Origin: Panacibacter microcysteis
GTDB lineage: Bacteria > Bacteroidota > Bacteroidia > Chitinophagales > Chitinophagaceae
Assembly (NCBI RefSeq): GCF_015831355.1
Contig: NZ_JADWYR010000001.1
Coordinates: forward strand, 2,170,001-2,234,000
DNA: 64,000 bases
Reading direction: 5' to 3'
Both the position numbers and the translations under genes were made by a program. A model generated the notes under the pieces. That model did not search any database and was not told where the DNA came from. It saw nothing but the letters and a program-made list of their open reading frames with translations. Position 1 is the first letter of the stretch; each line of letters starts with the position of its first letter. This document shows, one piece after another, positions 51,496 through 58,197 of the stretch.

Positions 51496-52470
51496 ATGCA
51501 TAAAGGACCTGTTTCTCAGTTCATACAGCACCATTATCGTCATTTTAACGCGGCTGCACTGGTAGATGCTGCCAAGGGATACGAGGCGCACCTGGCAGAA
51601 GGTGGTAAAATGATGGTGACGCTTGCAGGCGCTATGAGTACTGCTGAACTTGGTATTTCGCTGGCTGAAATGATTCGCCAGGATAAGATTGCTATCATTA
51701 GCTGTACCGGTGCAAATCTTGAAGAAGATGTAATGAACCTGGTGGCACATTCGCACTATAAAAGAGTTCCCAATTACCGCGATCTTACACCACAGGATGA
51801 ATGGGACCTGCTCGAGAACCACTATAATCGCGTAACAGATACGTGCATACCTGAAGAAGAAGCATTTCGCCGCCTGCAAAAGCACCTGGTAAAACAATGG
51901 AAGGATGCAGAGGCAAAGGGTGAACGTTATTTTCCGCATGAATTTTTGTATAAGACCGTGCTGAGCGGCGATCTTGATCAATACTTTGAAATAGACCCCA
52001 AAGACAGCTGGATTGTTGCGGCTGCCAAGAAAAATATTCCAATCGTTTGCCCAGGCTGGGAAGACAGCACCACGGGTAATATTTTTGCCAGCTATGTCAT
52101 CAAGAATGAACTGCAGGCAAGTACTGTGAAAAATGGTATTGAATACATGGTGTGGCTGGCAGACTGGTACCGGCAGAACAGTGGTGGAAAAGGTGTAGGC
52201 TTCTTCCAGATCGGTGGTGGCATTGCCGGTGATTTTCCTATTTGCGTGGTACCTATGATGTACCAGGATCTCGAATGGCATGATGTTCCTTTCTGGAGTT
52301 ATTTCTGCCAGATAAGCGACAGCACCACATCTTTCGGATCGTACAGCGGCGCCGTACCAAACGAAAAAATAACCTGGGGTAAACTGGGTATAGACACGCC
52401 CAAGTTTATTGTAGAGAGTGATGCTACAATTGTTGCCCCGCTTATGTTTGCCTATATACTGGGCTGGTAA
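51496..52470 (+). CDS. Deoxyhypusine synthase family protein
   Basis: 324 residues from ATG 51496, with a -7 element just upstream. The family's NAD/spermidine fold is recognisable: VTLAGAMSTAELG, ISCTGANLEEDVMNLVAH, GFFQIGGGIAGDFPICVVPM, and the WGKL segment with the equivalent of the catalytic lysine at about 296. Bacteria lack eIF5A, so the product is more likely a polyamine (homospermidine-type) or an unknown aminobutyl transfer. Well conserved in Bacteroidota. It stands alone, ending at a strong terminator. Confidence 0.88.
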   Translation: MHKGPVSQFIQHHYRHFNAAALVDAAKGYEAHLAEGGKMMVTLAGAMSTAELGISLAEMIRQDKIAIISCTGANLEEDVMNLVAHSHYKRVPNYRDLTPQDEWDLLENHYNRVTDTCIPEEEAFRRLQKHLVKQWKDAEAKGERYFPHEFLYKTVLSGDLDQYFEIDPKDSWIVAAAKKNIPIVCPGWEDSTTGNIFASYVIKNELQASTVKNGIEYMVWLADWYRQNSGGKGVGFFQIGGGIAGDFPICVVPMMYQDLEWHDVPFWSYFCQISDSTTSFGSYSGAVPNEKITWGKLGIDTPKFIVESDATIVAPLMFAYILGW

Positions 52471-52493
52471 AATATATAGTAGTAATGGCCGTA

Positions 52494-52528
52494 AAGATCC
52501 GGTGCCGCAGGCACCGGATCTTTTATTT
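52494..52528 (+). terminator. Terminator after the deoxyhypusine-synthase-like gene
   Basis: Stem GATCCGGTGCC / GGCACCGGATC with loop GCA, preceded by A's and followed by TTTTATTTT. Confidence 0.9.
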
Positions 52529-52577
52529 TGTACGCAGGCAGCACAGTTTTACAGTCACACGTATTAATTTTATTACC

Positions 52578-53468
52578 ATGCTACGCCGGAATCTTCTCAA
52601 AAATATAGCACTTACAGGCAGCGCGTTAGCGTTAGGCCAGCCTTCTTTTGCTGCAGCCAGTAAGCGGGTGCTACGCATTGCCCATATTACAGATGTGCAT
52701 ATAAGACCGGAGTACAATGCCCCCACACGGTTCATGCAATGCCTTGAAGCTATCAAGGCACATCAACCGGATATTTTTCTCAATGGCGGAGACACCATCT
52801 ACGCCGCAGACTATGATCACATCACCAGGGAGCGTGTTAATGAACAATGGGAGATATGGAACAAATGTATTGCTTCTGTTAAGCATTACCCGCTTTATAG
52901 CTGCCTCGGCAACCATGACATGTGGTGGGCCGCACCAGGTAAAGATGACGGGATGTACGGAAAGGATTATGTGGTAAAACAACTGTCTATGCCCGGCCGC
53001 TACTACAGCTTCAGCAAAAACAACTGGCATTTTTTTATACTCGATAGTAACAATGATCCCGCCGGCTCGCTCGATGCAGCACAAAGTAGCTGGTTTGAGG
53101 AATCATTGCATGCATTACCTGCGGGCACACCTGTGCTCGTTATGAGTCACTACCCTTTACTGGCAGCCTGCACACACCTGGATGGCGGTGGCATGCATAC
53201 AGATTTCAAATATCTTACAGAATTGTTCTACCGGCACCGCGACAAAATAAAAGCCTGCATCAGCGGCCACATTCACCTGCAGGATAGCGTGGTATACAAC
53301 AATCTTTCATATTACTGCAATGGTGCCATGAGCGGTTTCTGGTGGGAGGATGGCGACAAAAATTCTGCGGCAAAATATTACTACCTCCAAACGCCACCGG
53401 GCTATGCTATCATAGACCTGTATGCAGATGGTACAGTAGTGAACACCTATCACCCCCATAAATATTAA
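52578..53468 (+). CDS. Exported metallophosphoesterase
   Basis: 296 residues from ATG 52578, which gives an Arg-Arg signal peptide (MLRRNLLKNIALTGSALALG ... AAASK). Calcineurin-like motifs in order: ITDVH (Asp 39, His 41), LNGGDTIYA, CLGNHDMWW, VMSHYPLL and SGHIHLQD. A dimetal phosphoesterase of the periplasm acting on phosphomonoesters, nucleotides or similar. Twin-arginine export is possible but the consensus is imperfect. Confidence 0.9.
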   Translation: MLRRNLLKNIALTGSALALGQPSFAAASKRVLRIAHITDVHIRPEYNAPTRFMQCLEAIKAHQPDIFLNGGDTIYAADYDHITRERVNEQWEIWNKCIASVKHYPLYSCLGNHDMWWAAPGKDDGMYGKDYVVKQLSMPGRYYSFSKNNWHFFILDSNNDPAGSLDAAQSSWFEESLHALPAGTPVLVMSHYPLLAACTHLDGGGMHTDFKYLTELFYRHRDKIKACISGHIHLQDSVVYNNLSYYCNGAMSGFWWEDGDKNSAAKYYYLQTPPGYAIIDLYADGTVVNTYHPHKY

Positions 53469-53476
53469 AGGTTATA

Positions 53477-53531
53477 TTGTGTACCCGGCAGCAGTGCATG
53501 TGGCATCACCTGTTGCGTCGCACACTTCAGG
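53477..53531 (-). repeat. Family A repeat copy 22 (GCGACGC form)
   Basis: TTGTGTACCCGGCAGCAGTG, TGGCATCACCT, then core GTTGCGTCGCACACTTCAGG at 53512-53531, the last bases diverged. It follows the phosphoesterase stop. Confidence 0.92.
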
Positions 53532-53604
53532 GTTCTTCTTTTATGGCGGCTGCAGCGTTCCGGTTTTCAAACACCAGTATGTTATTGGCTTTCGTATGCA
53601 GTAA

Positions 53605-53641
53605 AACAAAAAAGCCCCAAGTTTATTACTCAAGGCTTTTT
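53605..53641 (-). terminator. Terminator of the tRNA operon
   Basis: In the minus direction AAAAGCCTTGAG / CTTGGGGCTTTT with a seven-base loop and a T6 run, starting just after tRNA-Gln. Confidence 0.75.
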
Positions 53642-53645
53642 TTTG

Positions 53646-53716
53646 TTACCCGACCTGGATTCGAACCAAGACAAGCAGAACCAGAATCTGCGGTACTACC
53701 ATTATACTATCGGGCA
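53646..53716 (-). tRNA. tRNA-Gln (CTG anticodon)
   Basis: 71 bases. Acceptor TGCCCGA / TCGGGTA with discriminator A. The anticodon stem GCAGA / TCTGC closes the loop TTCTGGT, giving anticodon CTG. T-loop GGTTCGAATCC is present. CCA is not encoded. It reads CAG and is the second gene of a tRNA-Lys - tRNA-Gln pair. Confidence 0.95.
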
Positions 53717-53726
53717 ATGAATTCTG

Positions 53727-53799
53727 TGACCCCGCAGGGACTCGAACCCTGGACCTACTGATTAAGAGTCAGTAGCTCTACCAACTGAGCTACGGAGTC
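53727..53799 (-). tRNA. tRNA-Lys (CTT anticodon)
   Basis: 73 bases. Acceptor GACTCCG / CGGGGTC with discriminator A. The anticodon stem ACTGA / TCAGT closes the loop CTCTTAA, giving anticodon CTT. T-loop GGTTCGAGTCC is present. CCA is not encoded. Ten bases separate it from tRNA-Gln. Confidence 0.95.
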
Positions 53800-53901
53800 A
53801 GCGGGCTGCAAATTTACGTGCTCTTTTCAAATTGCAAAACCTATTTCATCAATTTTCTTAGTTCGTAATTTATCCCGGGCCTGTGCGCTTACTTTTGGTG
53901 T

Positions 53902-54486
53902 ATGACAAATTTTGAAACATTACAACATATCATAAGAAACAGGCGCAGTTCAAAACCTGCGCTGATGAACGGGAAAAGCATTGATGACAGCACCATACAA
54001 CAGTTACTGGAACTTGCAGACTGGGCACCTACCCATGGCCATACAGAGCCATGGCGTTTTGTGGTGTATGGCGGAGAAAAAGTAAAGGAATTTTGTAATG
54101 ATCATGCATCGCTTTACAAAGCAAACACCCCGGAAGAAAAATTTATGCATGCCACTTACGATAAATTACAGCGACAGGGAGACCTTGTTTCCCACATCAT
54201 ACTCGTGTACATGAAGCGTGGCAATAATCCAAAAATCCCGGTACTGGAAGAAATAGCCGCTGCATCATGCGCAGTAGAAAATGTATTACTGGGTGCAAGC
54301 ACATTAAATGTAGCTGTTTTGTGGGGCAGTGGCGGCATGACGCACCATCCTGCCATGAAACAATACCTAAACCTTGCAGAAGAAGATGTGGTGCTTGGTA
54401 TTTTATACCTTGGTTATACAGATGACCAGGTTGCAAAAGAGGGCAGGCGCATTGTTCCCGCAGCAGATAAAATAACCTGGAAATAG
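53902..54486 (+). CDS. Nitroreductase family protein
   Basis: 194 residues. FMN-binding nitroreductase fold: the N-terminal IIRNRRSSKPALM holds the phosphate-binding Arg-Arg-Ser. LADWAPTHGHTEPWRFVVY follows, with AAASCAVENVLLGASTLNVAVLWGSGG and the C-terminal LGYTDD. It resembles YdjA-type small nitroreductases using NAD(P)H. Substrate unknown. Monocistronic. Confidence 0.9.
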   Translation: MTNFETLQHIIRNRRSSKPALMNGKSIDDSTIQQLLELADWAPTHGHTEPWRFVVYGGEKVKEFCNDHASLYKANTPEEKFMHATYDKLQRQGDLVSHIILVYMKRGNNPKIPVLEEIAAASCAVENVLLGASTLNVAVLWGSGGMTHHPAMKQYLNLAEEDVVLGILYLGYTDDQVAKEGRRIVPAADKITWK

Positions 54487-54566
54487 TATTGTTTTACAAC
54501 AAATTAGAACACCATTAGTTTTCATAAAGAAGCAATTCATTAACACGTGTACAGTTACAATTCGGT

Positions 54567-54574
54567 TACTTTTG
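54567..54574 (+). promoter_or_regulatory. -7 promoter element of the HAD phosphatase gene
   Basis: TACTTTTG, a perfect TAnnTTTG, 43 bases before ATG 54618. Confidence 0.5.
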
Positions 54575-54617
54575 CAGTAATCTGTGAAAACGTATTGTTA
54601 ACCTAAATCATCACTGC

Positions 54618-55352
54618 ATGTTATTAGCTACGGATCTCGATGGAACTTTTCTCGGTGGAACGGCAGATCAAAAAGAGCAGCTATATTCATTAATAGATCA
54701 ACATAATGTAACCCTTGTGTTCGTAACAGGAAGAGGTGTGGCAAACATCTATCCTTTATTTACAGACAATGCAGTACCGCGCCCCGCTTACATAATAGCA
54801 GATGTGGGTGCAACCGTTGTGTACGGCAACAGTTTCGAGCCTGTTGAAGAAGTGCAGTCTGTCATCAAAAGCAACTGGCCGGGCTCATCAGAAGTGCTGC
54901 ATCATTTTAAAGATATTGAGTGGCTGCAATACCAGCCCGTACCCCAGCAAAGGCGTTGCTCATTCTTCTTAAAAGACCAGGCTAAACTGCCGCTTGTAAA
55001 GCAAATGGCAGAAGAGATACATTGCGATGTTATTTATTCGGCAGGTAAATTTCTCGATGTATTACCGAAAGGCGTAAACAAAGGTTCCACACTTACAAGC
55101 CTGCTCAACCACCTGCAGGTAGACAGGAAAGCAGTATTGGTTGCAGGCGATACACTCAACGACCTGGCCATGTATCACTGTGGCCTGAACAGCGTGGCGG
55201 TAGGAGATTCTGAGCACGGTCTCATTAAAGCCACGACGGGCATGCAACACGTGTACCATGCTGAAGCAGCCGGTGCAGGAGGTATTCTGGAGGCTATCAG
55301 TCATTTCCGTATGCTGCCGGCCATATCAGAACCGTCAGTTAATTTCAGTTAA
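54618..55352 (+). CDS. HAD-IIB phosphatase, sucrose-phosphatase-like
   Basis: 244 residues. HAD motif I DLDGT (Asp 6, Asp 8), motif II FVTGR, the motif III lysine in GVNKGSTL, and motif IV GDTLNDLAM. The cap and IIADVGATVVYG segment resemble sucrose-6-phosphate or mannosylglycerate phosphatases. No sugar-phosphate synthase is adjacent, so the substrate is open. It ends 49 bases before gmk. Confidence 0.85.
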   Translation: MLLATDLDGTFLGGTADQKEQLYSLIDQHNVTLVFVTGRGVANIYPLFTDNAVPRPAYIIADVGATVVYGNSFEPVEEVQSVIKSNWPGSSEVLHHFKDIEWLQYQPVPQQRRCSFFLKDQAKLPLVKQMAEEIHCDVIYSAGKFLDVLPKGVNKGSTLTSLLNHLQVDRKAVLVAGDTLNDLAMYHCGLNSVAVGDSEHGLIKATTGMQHVYHAEAAGAGGILEAISHFRMLPAISEPSVNFS

Positions 55353-55390
55353 ACTGCAGGCGTACTATTTTTCAGCATTTGCAATTATTC

Positions 55391-55398
55391 TACTTTTG
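55391..55398 (+). promoter_or_regulatory. -7 promoter element at the gmk start
   Basis: TACTTTTG, perfect TAnnTTTG, ending only three bases before ATG 55402. If used, transcription would begin at or beside the start codon. Confidence 0.5.
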
Positions 55399-55401
55399 CG
55401 C

Positions 55402-55974
55402 ATGGCCAATAAAAACAAGCTTATTATTATCACTGCGCCGTCGGGTGCCGGTAAAAGCTCGATTACCAAATATCTTATTGAGCAATTTCCACAATTAACA
55501 TTTTCCGTTTCCGCAGCTACAAGAAGCCCACGCAATTACGAGCAGCATGGAATGCATTACTATTTTATAAGTGTGGAAGAGTTCCAGCAAAAGATAAAAG
55601 ACGATGCCTTTATAGAATGGGAGATGGTGTACGAAGGCAGGTACTACGGCACACTGAAAAGTGAGATATTCAGGATATGGGATGAACAAAAAGTGCCCGT
55701 ACTCGATATTGATGTGCAGGGCGCCATTCATGTGCAGCAGCAATTCAAAGAAAATGCATTGAGTATTTTTATTGAACCGCCTTCTATTGAAGAACTGGAA
55801 AGAAGACTGCATACCAGGGCAACAGAAACACCCGAAACGATTGCGACAAGACTGGGCAAAGCCAACTATGAAATCTCTTTCCGCCACCAGTTCAATAAAA
55901 TTGTTGTAAACGATGTGCTTGACAAAGCCTGCGCAGAAACGGCCCATATCATCCGCGAATTTTTAGCTTCATAA
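55402..55974 (+). CDS. gmk: Guanylate kinase
   Basis: 190 residues from ATG 55402; a longer frame overlaps the upstream gene and has no coding character. P-loop APSGAGKSS at 12-20, SAATRSPRNYEQHGMHYYFIS (GMP-binding), and WEMVYEGRYYGTLKSE. It phosphorylates GMP to GDP. A TAnnTTTG element ends three bases before the ATG. Confidence 0.95.
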   Translation: MANKNKLIIITAPSGAGKSSITKYLIEQFPQLTFSVSAATRSPRNYEQHGMHYYFISVEEFQQKIKDDAFIEWEMVYEGRYYGTLKSEIFRIWDEQKVPVLDIDVQGAIHVQQQFKENALSIFIEPPSIEELERRLHTRATETPETIATRLGKANYEISFRHQFNKIVVNDVLDKACAETAHIIREFLAS

Positions 55975-55990
55975 ATCAATACCAAACTGT

Positions 55991-56815
55991 ATGGCCATGA
56001 ATTTTCAAAACAGGACAATCCTCATCACAGGTGCAAGCCGCGGCATAGGCAAAGCAATGGCATTGCGTTTTGCCGCAGAGGGTGCCAATATTGTTGTGGC
56101 AGCCAAAAGTGTAGAGGAAAACGCAAAACTTGGTGGCACCATTTACTCCGCCGCGCAGGAAATAGAAGCAGCCGGTGGCAGGGCGCTGGCCGTACAGGTA
56201 GATATTCGCAATGAAGAGCATATAATAGCAGCCGTAAAACAGGCGGCAGAAACATTTGGTGGTATAGATATATTGATCAACAATGCTTCAGCCATACAGC
56301 TTACCAATACAGAGCAAACAGAGAGTAAACGTTTCGATTTAATGCACGATATCAATGTACGTGGCACATTCCTCGTAACCAGGCATTGCATTCCGCATTT
56401 AAAAAAAGGCACAAATCCGCATATACTCACACTTTCCCCTCCGGTAAATCTCCAAACCAAATGGCTTGCACCACACGTAGCCTATACAATAAGTAAGTAT
56501 AACATGAGTATGATGGCGCTCGGCTGGGCCGAAGAATTAAAGCAATACAACATTGCATCAAATGCGCTGTGGCCGCGAACAACCATCGATACCGCGGCAG
56601 TAAGAAATCTGCTCGGTGGAGAGATGCTTGCGAACATGAGCAGAACGCCTGCTATTCTTGCAGATGCCGCTTATGCCATCATCAGCAAGACTGACCTTAC
56701 TTATACGGGCAACACGTTTATAGACGAAGACGTTTTACAAAAAGAAGGCATTGGTAATTTCGATGCATATGCAGTAAAACCCGGTTCCCAATTATATCCT
56801 GACCTTTTTATTTAG
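55991..56815 (+). CDS. Short-chain dehydrogenase/reductase, HSDL2-like
   Basis: 274 residues (ATG 55991 or 55997). NAD(P) motif TGASRGIG at 13-20, INNASAI, catalytic Ser region TLSPPVNL and the YTISK pair. The C-terminal RTTIDTAAVRNLLGG and the overall length match the HSDL2-like group without its SCP2 domain. Substrate unknown. It follows gmk by 16 bases and may be co-transcribed. Confidence 0.9.
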   Translation: MAMNFQNRTILITGASRGIGKAMALRFAAEGANIVVAAKSVEENAKLGGTIYSAAQEIEAAGGRALAVQVDIRNEEHIIAAVKQAAETFGGIDILINNASAIQLTNTEQTESKRFDLMHDINVRGTFLVTRHCIPHLKKGTNPHILTLSPPVNLQTKWLAPHVAYTISKYNMSMMALGWAEELKQYNIASNALWPRTTIDTAAVRNLLGGEMLANMSRTPAILADAAYAIISKTDLTYTGNTFIDEDVLQKEGIGNFDAYAVKPGSQLYPDLFI

Positions 56816-56887
56816 CCAATTACGCACTTGAATGGTGATTTTATTCTTGTCAGCAAAATTTTCGTTGCGCTGAGTGCTTTGTTTATT

Positions 56888-56942
56888 TATTGTTTCAGCA
56901 GTAGTATGCTATGGCATCGCCTGTTGTGTCACTCACTTGTAC
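56888..56942 (-). repeat. Family A repeat copy 23 (GTGTCAC form)
   Basis: GTAGTATGCTATGGCATCGC, then core GTTGTGTCACTCACTTGTAC at 56923-56942 and GGTTGGTTATTATGGCGAC. The outer end is degenerate. Confidence 0.92.
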
Positions 56943-57001
56943 GGTTGGTTATTATGGCGACTGTAGCGATCTGTTGCAGGCAAGCCGCCCGTGTATAAAA
57001 C

Positions 57002-57439
57002 TTATTTCAGTAACAGCTTTGCAAATTTATTCAGCTCTGCAACTTCTGCCGGTTGCAATATTTCGTTGTTGGCTAATTTAGATTTAAAGAAAAGTACCCG
57101 CTTGTGTTGTGGGTATCTAGCCAGTATATCCTCAACAAGGTTTTCGCTGGCAGTATCTTTTTCATAAAGCGGTTTGGTAATTTCCGGCAGGTCAGATCTA
57201 AAGCGGTCAGGCATTTTGATGATTTTTGCTTCCAGTGTGGCCAGTTTAGAAGTAGCGACCTCATTTATTTTCGAAGCCTTGTTATGCAGCCCCTGTAATT
57301 GTTTTTTGCTAAGGCTGCCACGCTCCAGGTATTGCATGCGCAGGCTTTGCAGAAAAGGCGAATCGGGCCTGTATACAATTGCTGTATCAAGAATATCTAA
57401 AATAATATCCAGCTCGGGTTTTTGTGAAAACTTGCGCAT
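57002..57439 (-). CDS. Hypothetical helical protein
   Basis: 145 residues, no family recognised. Soluble, charged and helical, with an N-terminal region (DIILDILDTAIVYRPDSPFLQSLRMQYLERG) that resembles the HEAT/TPR-like helices of small Bacteroidota proteins. No signal peptide. It is 51 bases downstream of the small membrane gene on the same strand and may be co-transcribed with it. Confidence 0.7.
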   Translation of the reverse strand: MRKFSQKPELDIILDILDTAIVYRPDSPFLQSLRMQYLERGSLSKKQLQGLHNKASKINEVATSKLATLEAKIIKMPDRFRSDLPEITKPLYEKDTASENLVEDILARYPQHKRVLFFKSKLANNEILQPAEVAELNKFAKLLLK

Positions 57440-57490
57440 GGCCCCTAAAGTAAGATTTTTAAAAAACTGTACATGCCCAGTTTGTAAAAC

Positions 57491-57688
57491 TTATGCAATA
57501 TGCCGCGATGATGAAAAATGGTGGAATACAATAGAACCTGTTTTTGCCTGCGGTGCAACAGGCTTATTATGCGTTCTGGGGTTGGTTACCGGGTTATAAT
57601 CTTCATCTACCGCAACGGCTTCTTTCAAACACAAAAAGATTATAACACCGGAAACAAGCATAAAAATGGTTAGCACGGCCACGATCAT
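57491..57688 (-). CDS. Small single-pass membrane protein
   Basis: 65 residues. The first 22 residues form one membrane helix (MIVAVLTIFMLVSGVIIFLC), followed by a proline-rich polar tail ending HHFSSSRHIA. No family recognised. What makes it notable is the promoter: a perfect TAnnTTTG element at 57716-57723 and, just beyond it, the same 25-bp operator found at the porin and pstS-like genes. That regulatory link supports it being a real gene. Confidence 0.55.
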   Translation of the reverse strand: MIVAVLTIFMLVSGVIIFLCLKEAVAVDEDYNPVTNPRTHNKPVAPQAKTGSIVFHHFSSSRHIA

Positions 57689-57715
57689 ATAGGAAGTTGG
57701 ATTTTAAATGCCGCA

Positions 57716-57723
57716 CAAAAGTA
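57716..57723 (-). promoter_or_regulatory. -7 promoter element of the small membrane gene
   Basis: Reads TACTTTTG on the minus strand, a perfect TAnnTTTG, 27 bases before the start codon. The operator at 57738-57762 covers the expected -33 position. Confidence 0.6.
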
Positions 57724-57737
57724 AACGCTTTATCTAA

Positions 57738-57762
57738 AACTCCTATTAGACTGGTAGGAATT
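57738..57762. promoter_or_regulatory. Inverted-repeat operator, copy 3 (putative Rrf2 site)
   Basis: AACTCCTAT-N7-GTAGGAATT, arms and spacing matching 44871-44895; only the seven central bases differ. It overlaps the -33 region of the small membrane gene. Confidence 0.7.
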
Positions 57763-57887
57763 AAACTTTTCTTTCACATTTGAATTTTTCATATGCAGGC
57801 ACATTATCGGTTATGTAGCCAAGGCAGCCTGGCAAGCTTATCAATGTGTACGCTGTTACACCCGGAGCAGCTGAATCATGCTTTGCT

Positions 57888-57942
57888 GTACAAGTGTGCG
57901 ACGCAACGGAAGGCGGGCTTTGCAATGGTGCCGGGTACATAG
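57888..57942 (+). repeat. Family A repeat copy 24 (GCGACGC form)
   Basis: GTACAAGTGTGCGACGCAAC at 57888-57907, ending GTGCCGGGTACAT. It lies in the 509-bp divergent gap before nrdJ. Confidence 0.94.
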
Positions 57943-58015
57943 CCATTCTTTGCTTTTATATAGTGATTAATGAGCTACGATCGGCCTAATTTTTATTAAC
58001 TTACCGTTGATTTCG

Positions 58016-58080
58016 TGTGGATAATTGCTGTAATGCAACACTGTGTTGACCTATGAGTTTTTCCACGCTTATTTTCCACA
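58016..58080. promoter_or_regulatory. DnaA-box cluster and palindrome upstream of nrdJ
   Basis: TGTGGATAA at 58016-58024 is an exact DnaA box (TTATCCACA on the minus strand). TTTTCCACG at 58059-58067 and TTTTCCACA at 58072-58080 are near matches in the opposite orientation. Between them lies CAACACTGTGTTG (58036-58048), a perfect 13-base palindrome around a central T. The start codon of nrdJ is about 118 bases further on. Confidence 0.6.
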
Positions 58081-58197
58081 AAGTGTGCATATTTCAAAAC
58101 TGTAGTTTTCAGCTTAGAAAGATATTTTCGTCTCCTGCTTCGCTATTAGTACAACGATTCAGACACTAATTTTCTTAACTATATAATTGTTTAAACC

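Noticed and set aside
51469-52281. 270-codon open frame on the minus strand
   Set aside because: It is antisense to the well-supported deoxyhypusine-synthase-like gene and has no recognisable domain. The same reasoning removes the long antisense frames at 46212-46847, 14510-15091, 12474-12971 and 42896-43474.
58016-58080. Replication origin
   Set aside because: There are only three DnaA-like boxes, no AT-rich unwinding region, and no dnaA, dnaN or other origin-linked gene nearby. Regulation of nrdJ is the simpler reading.
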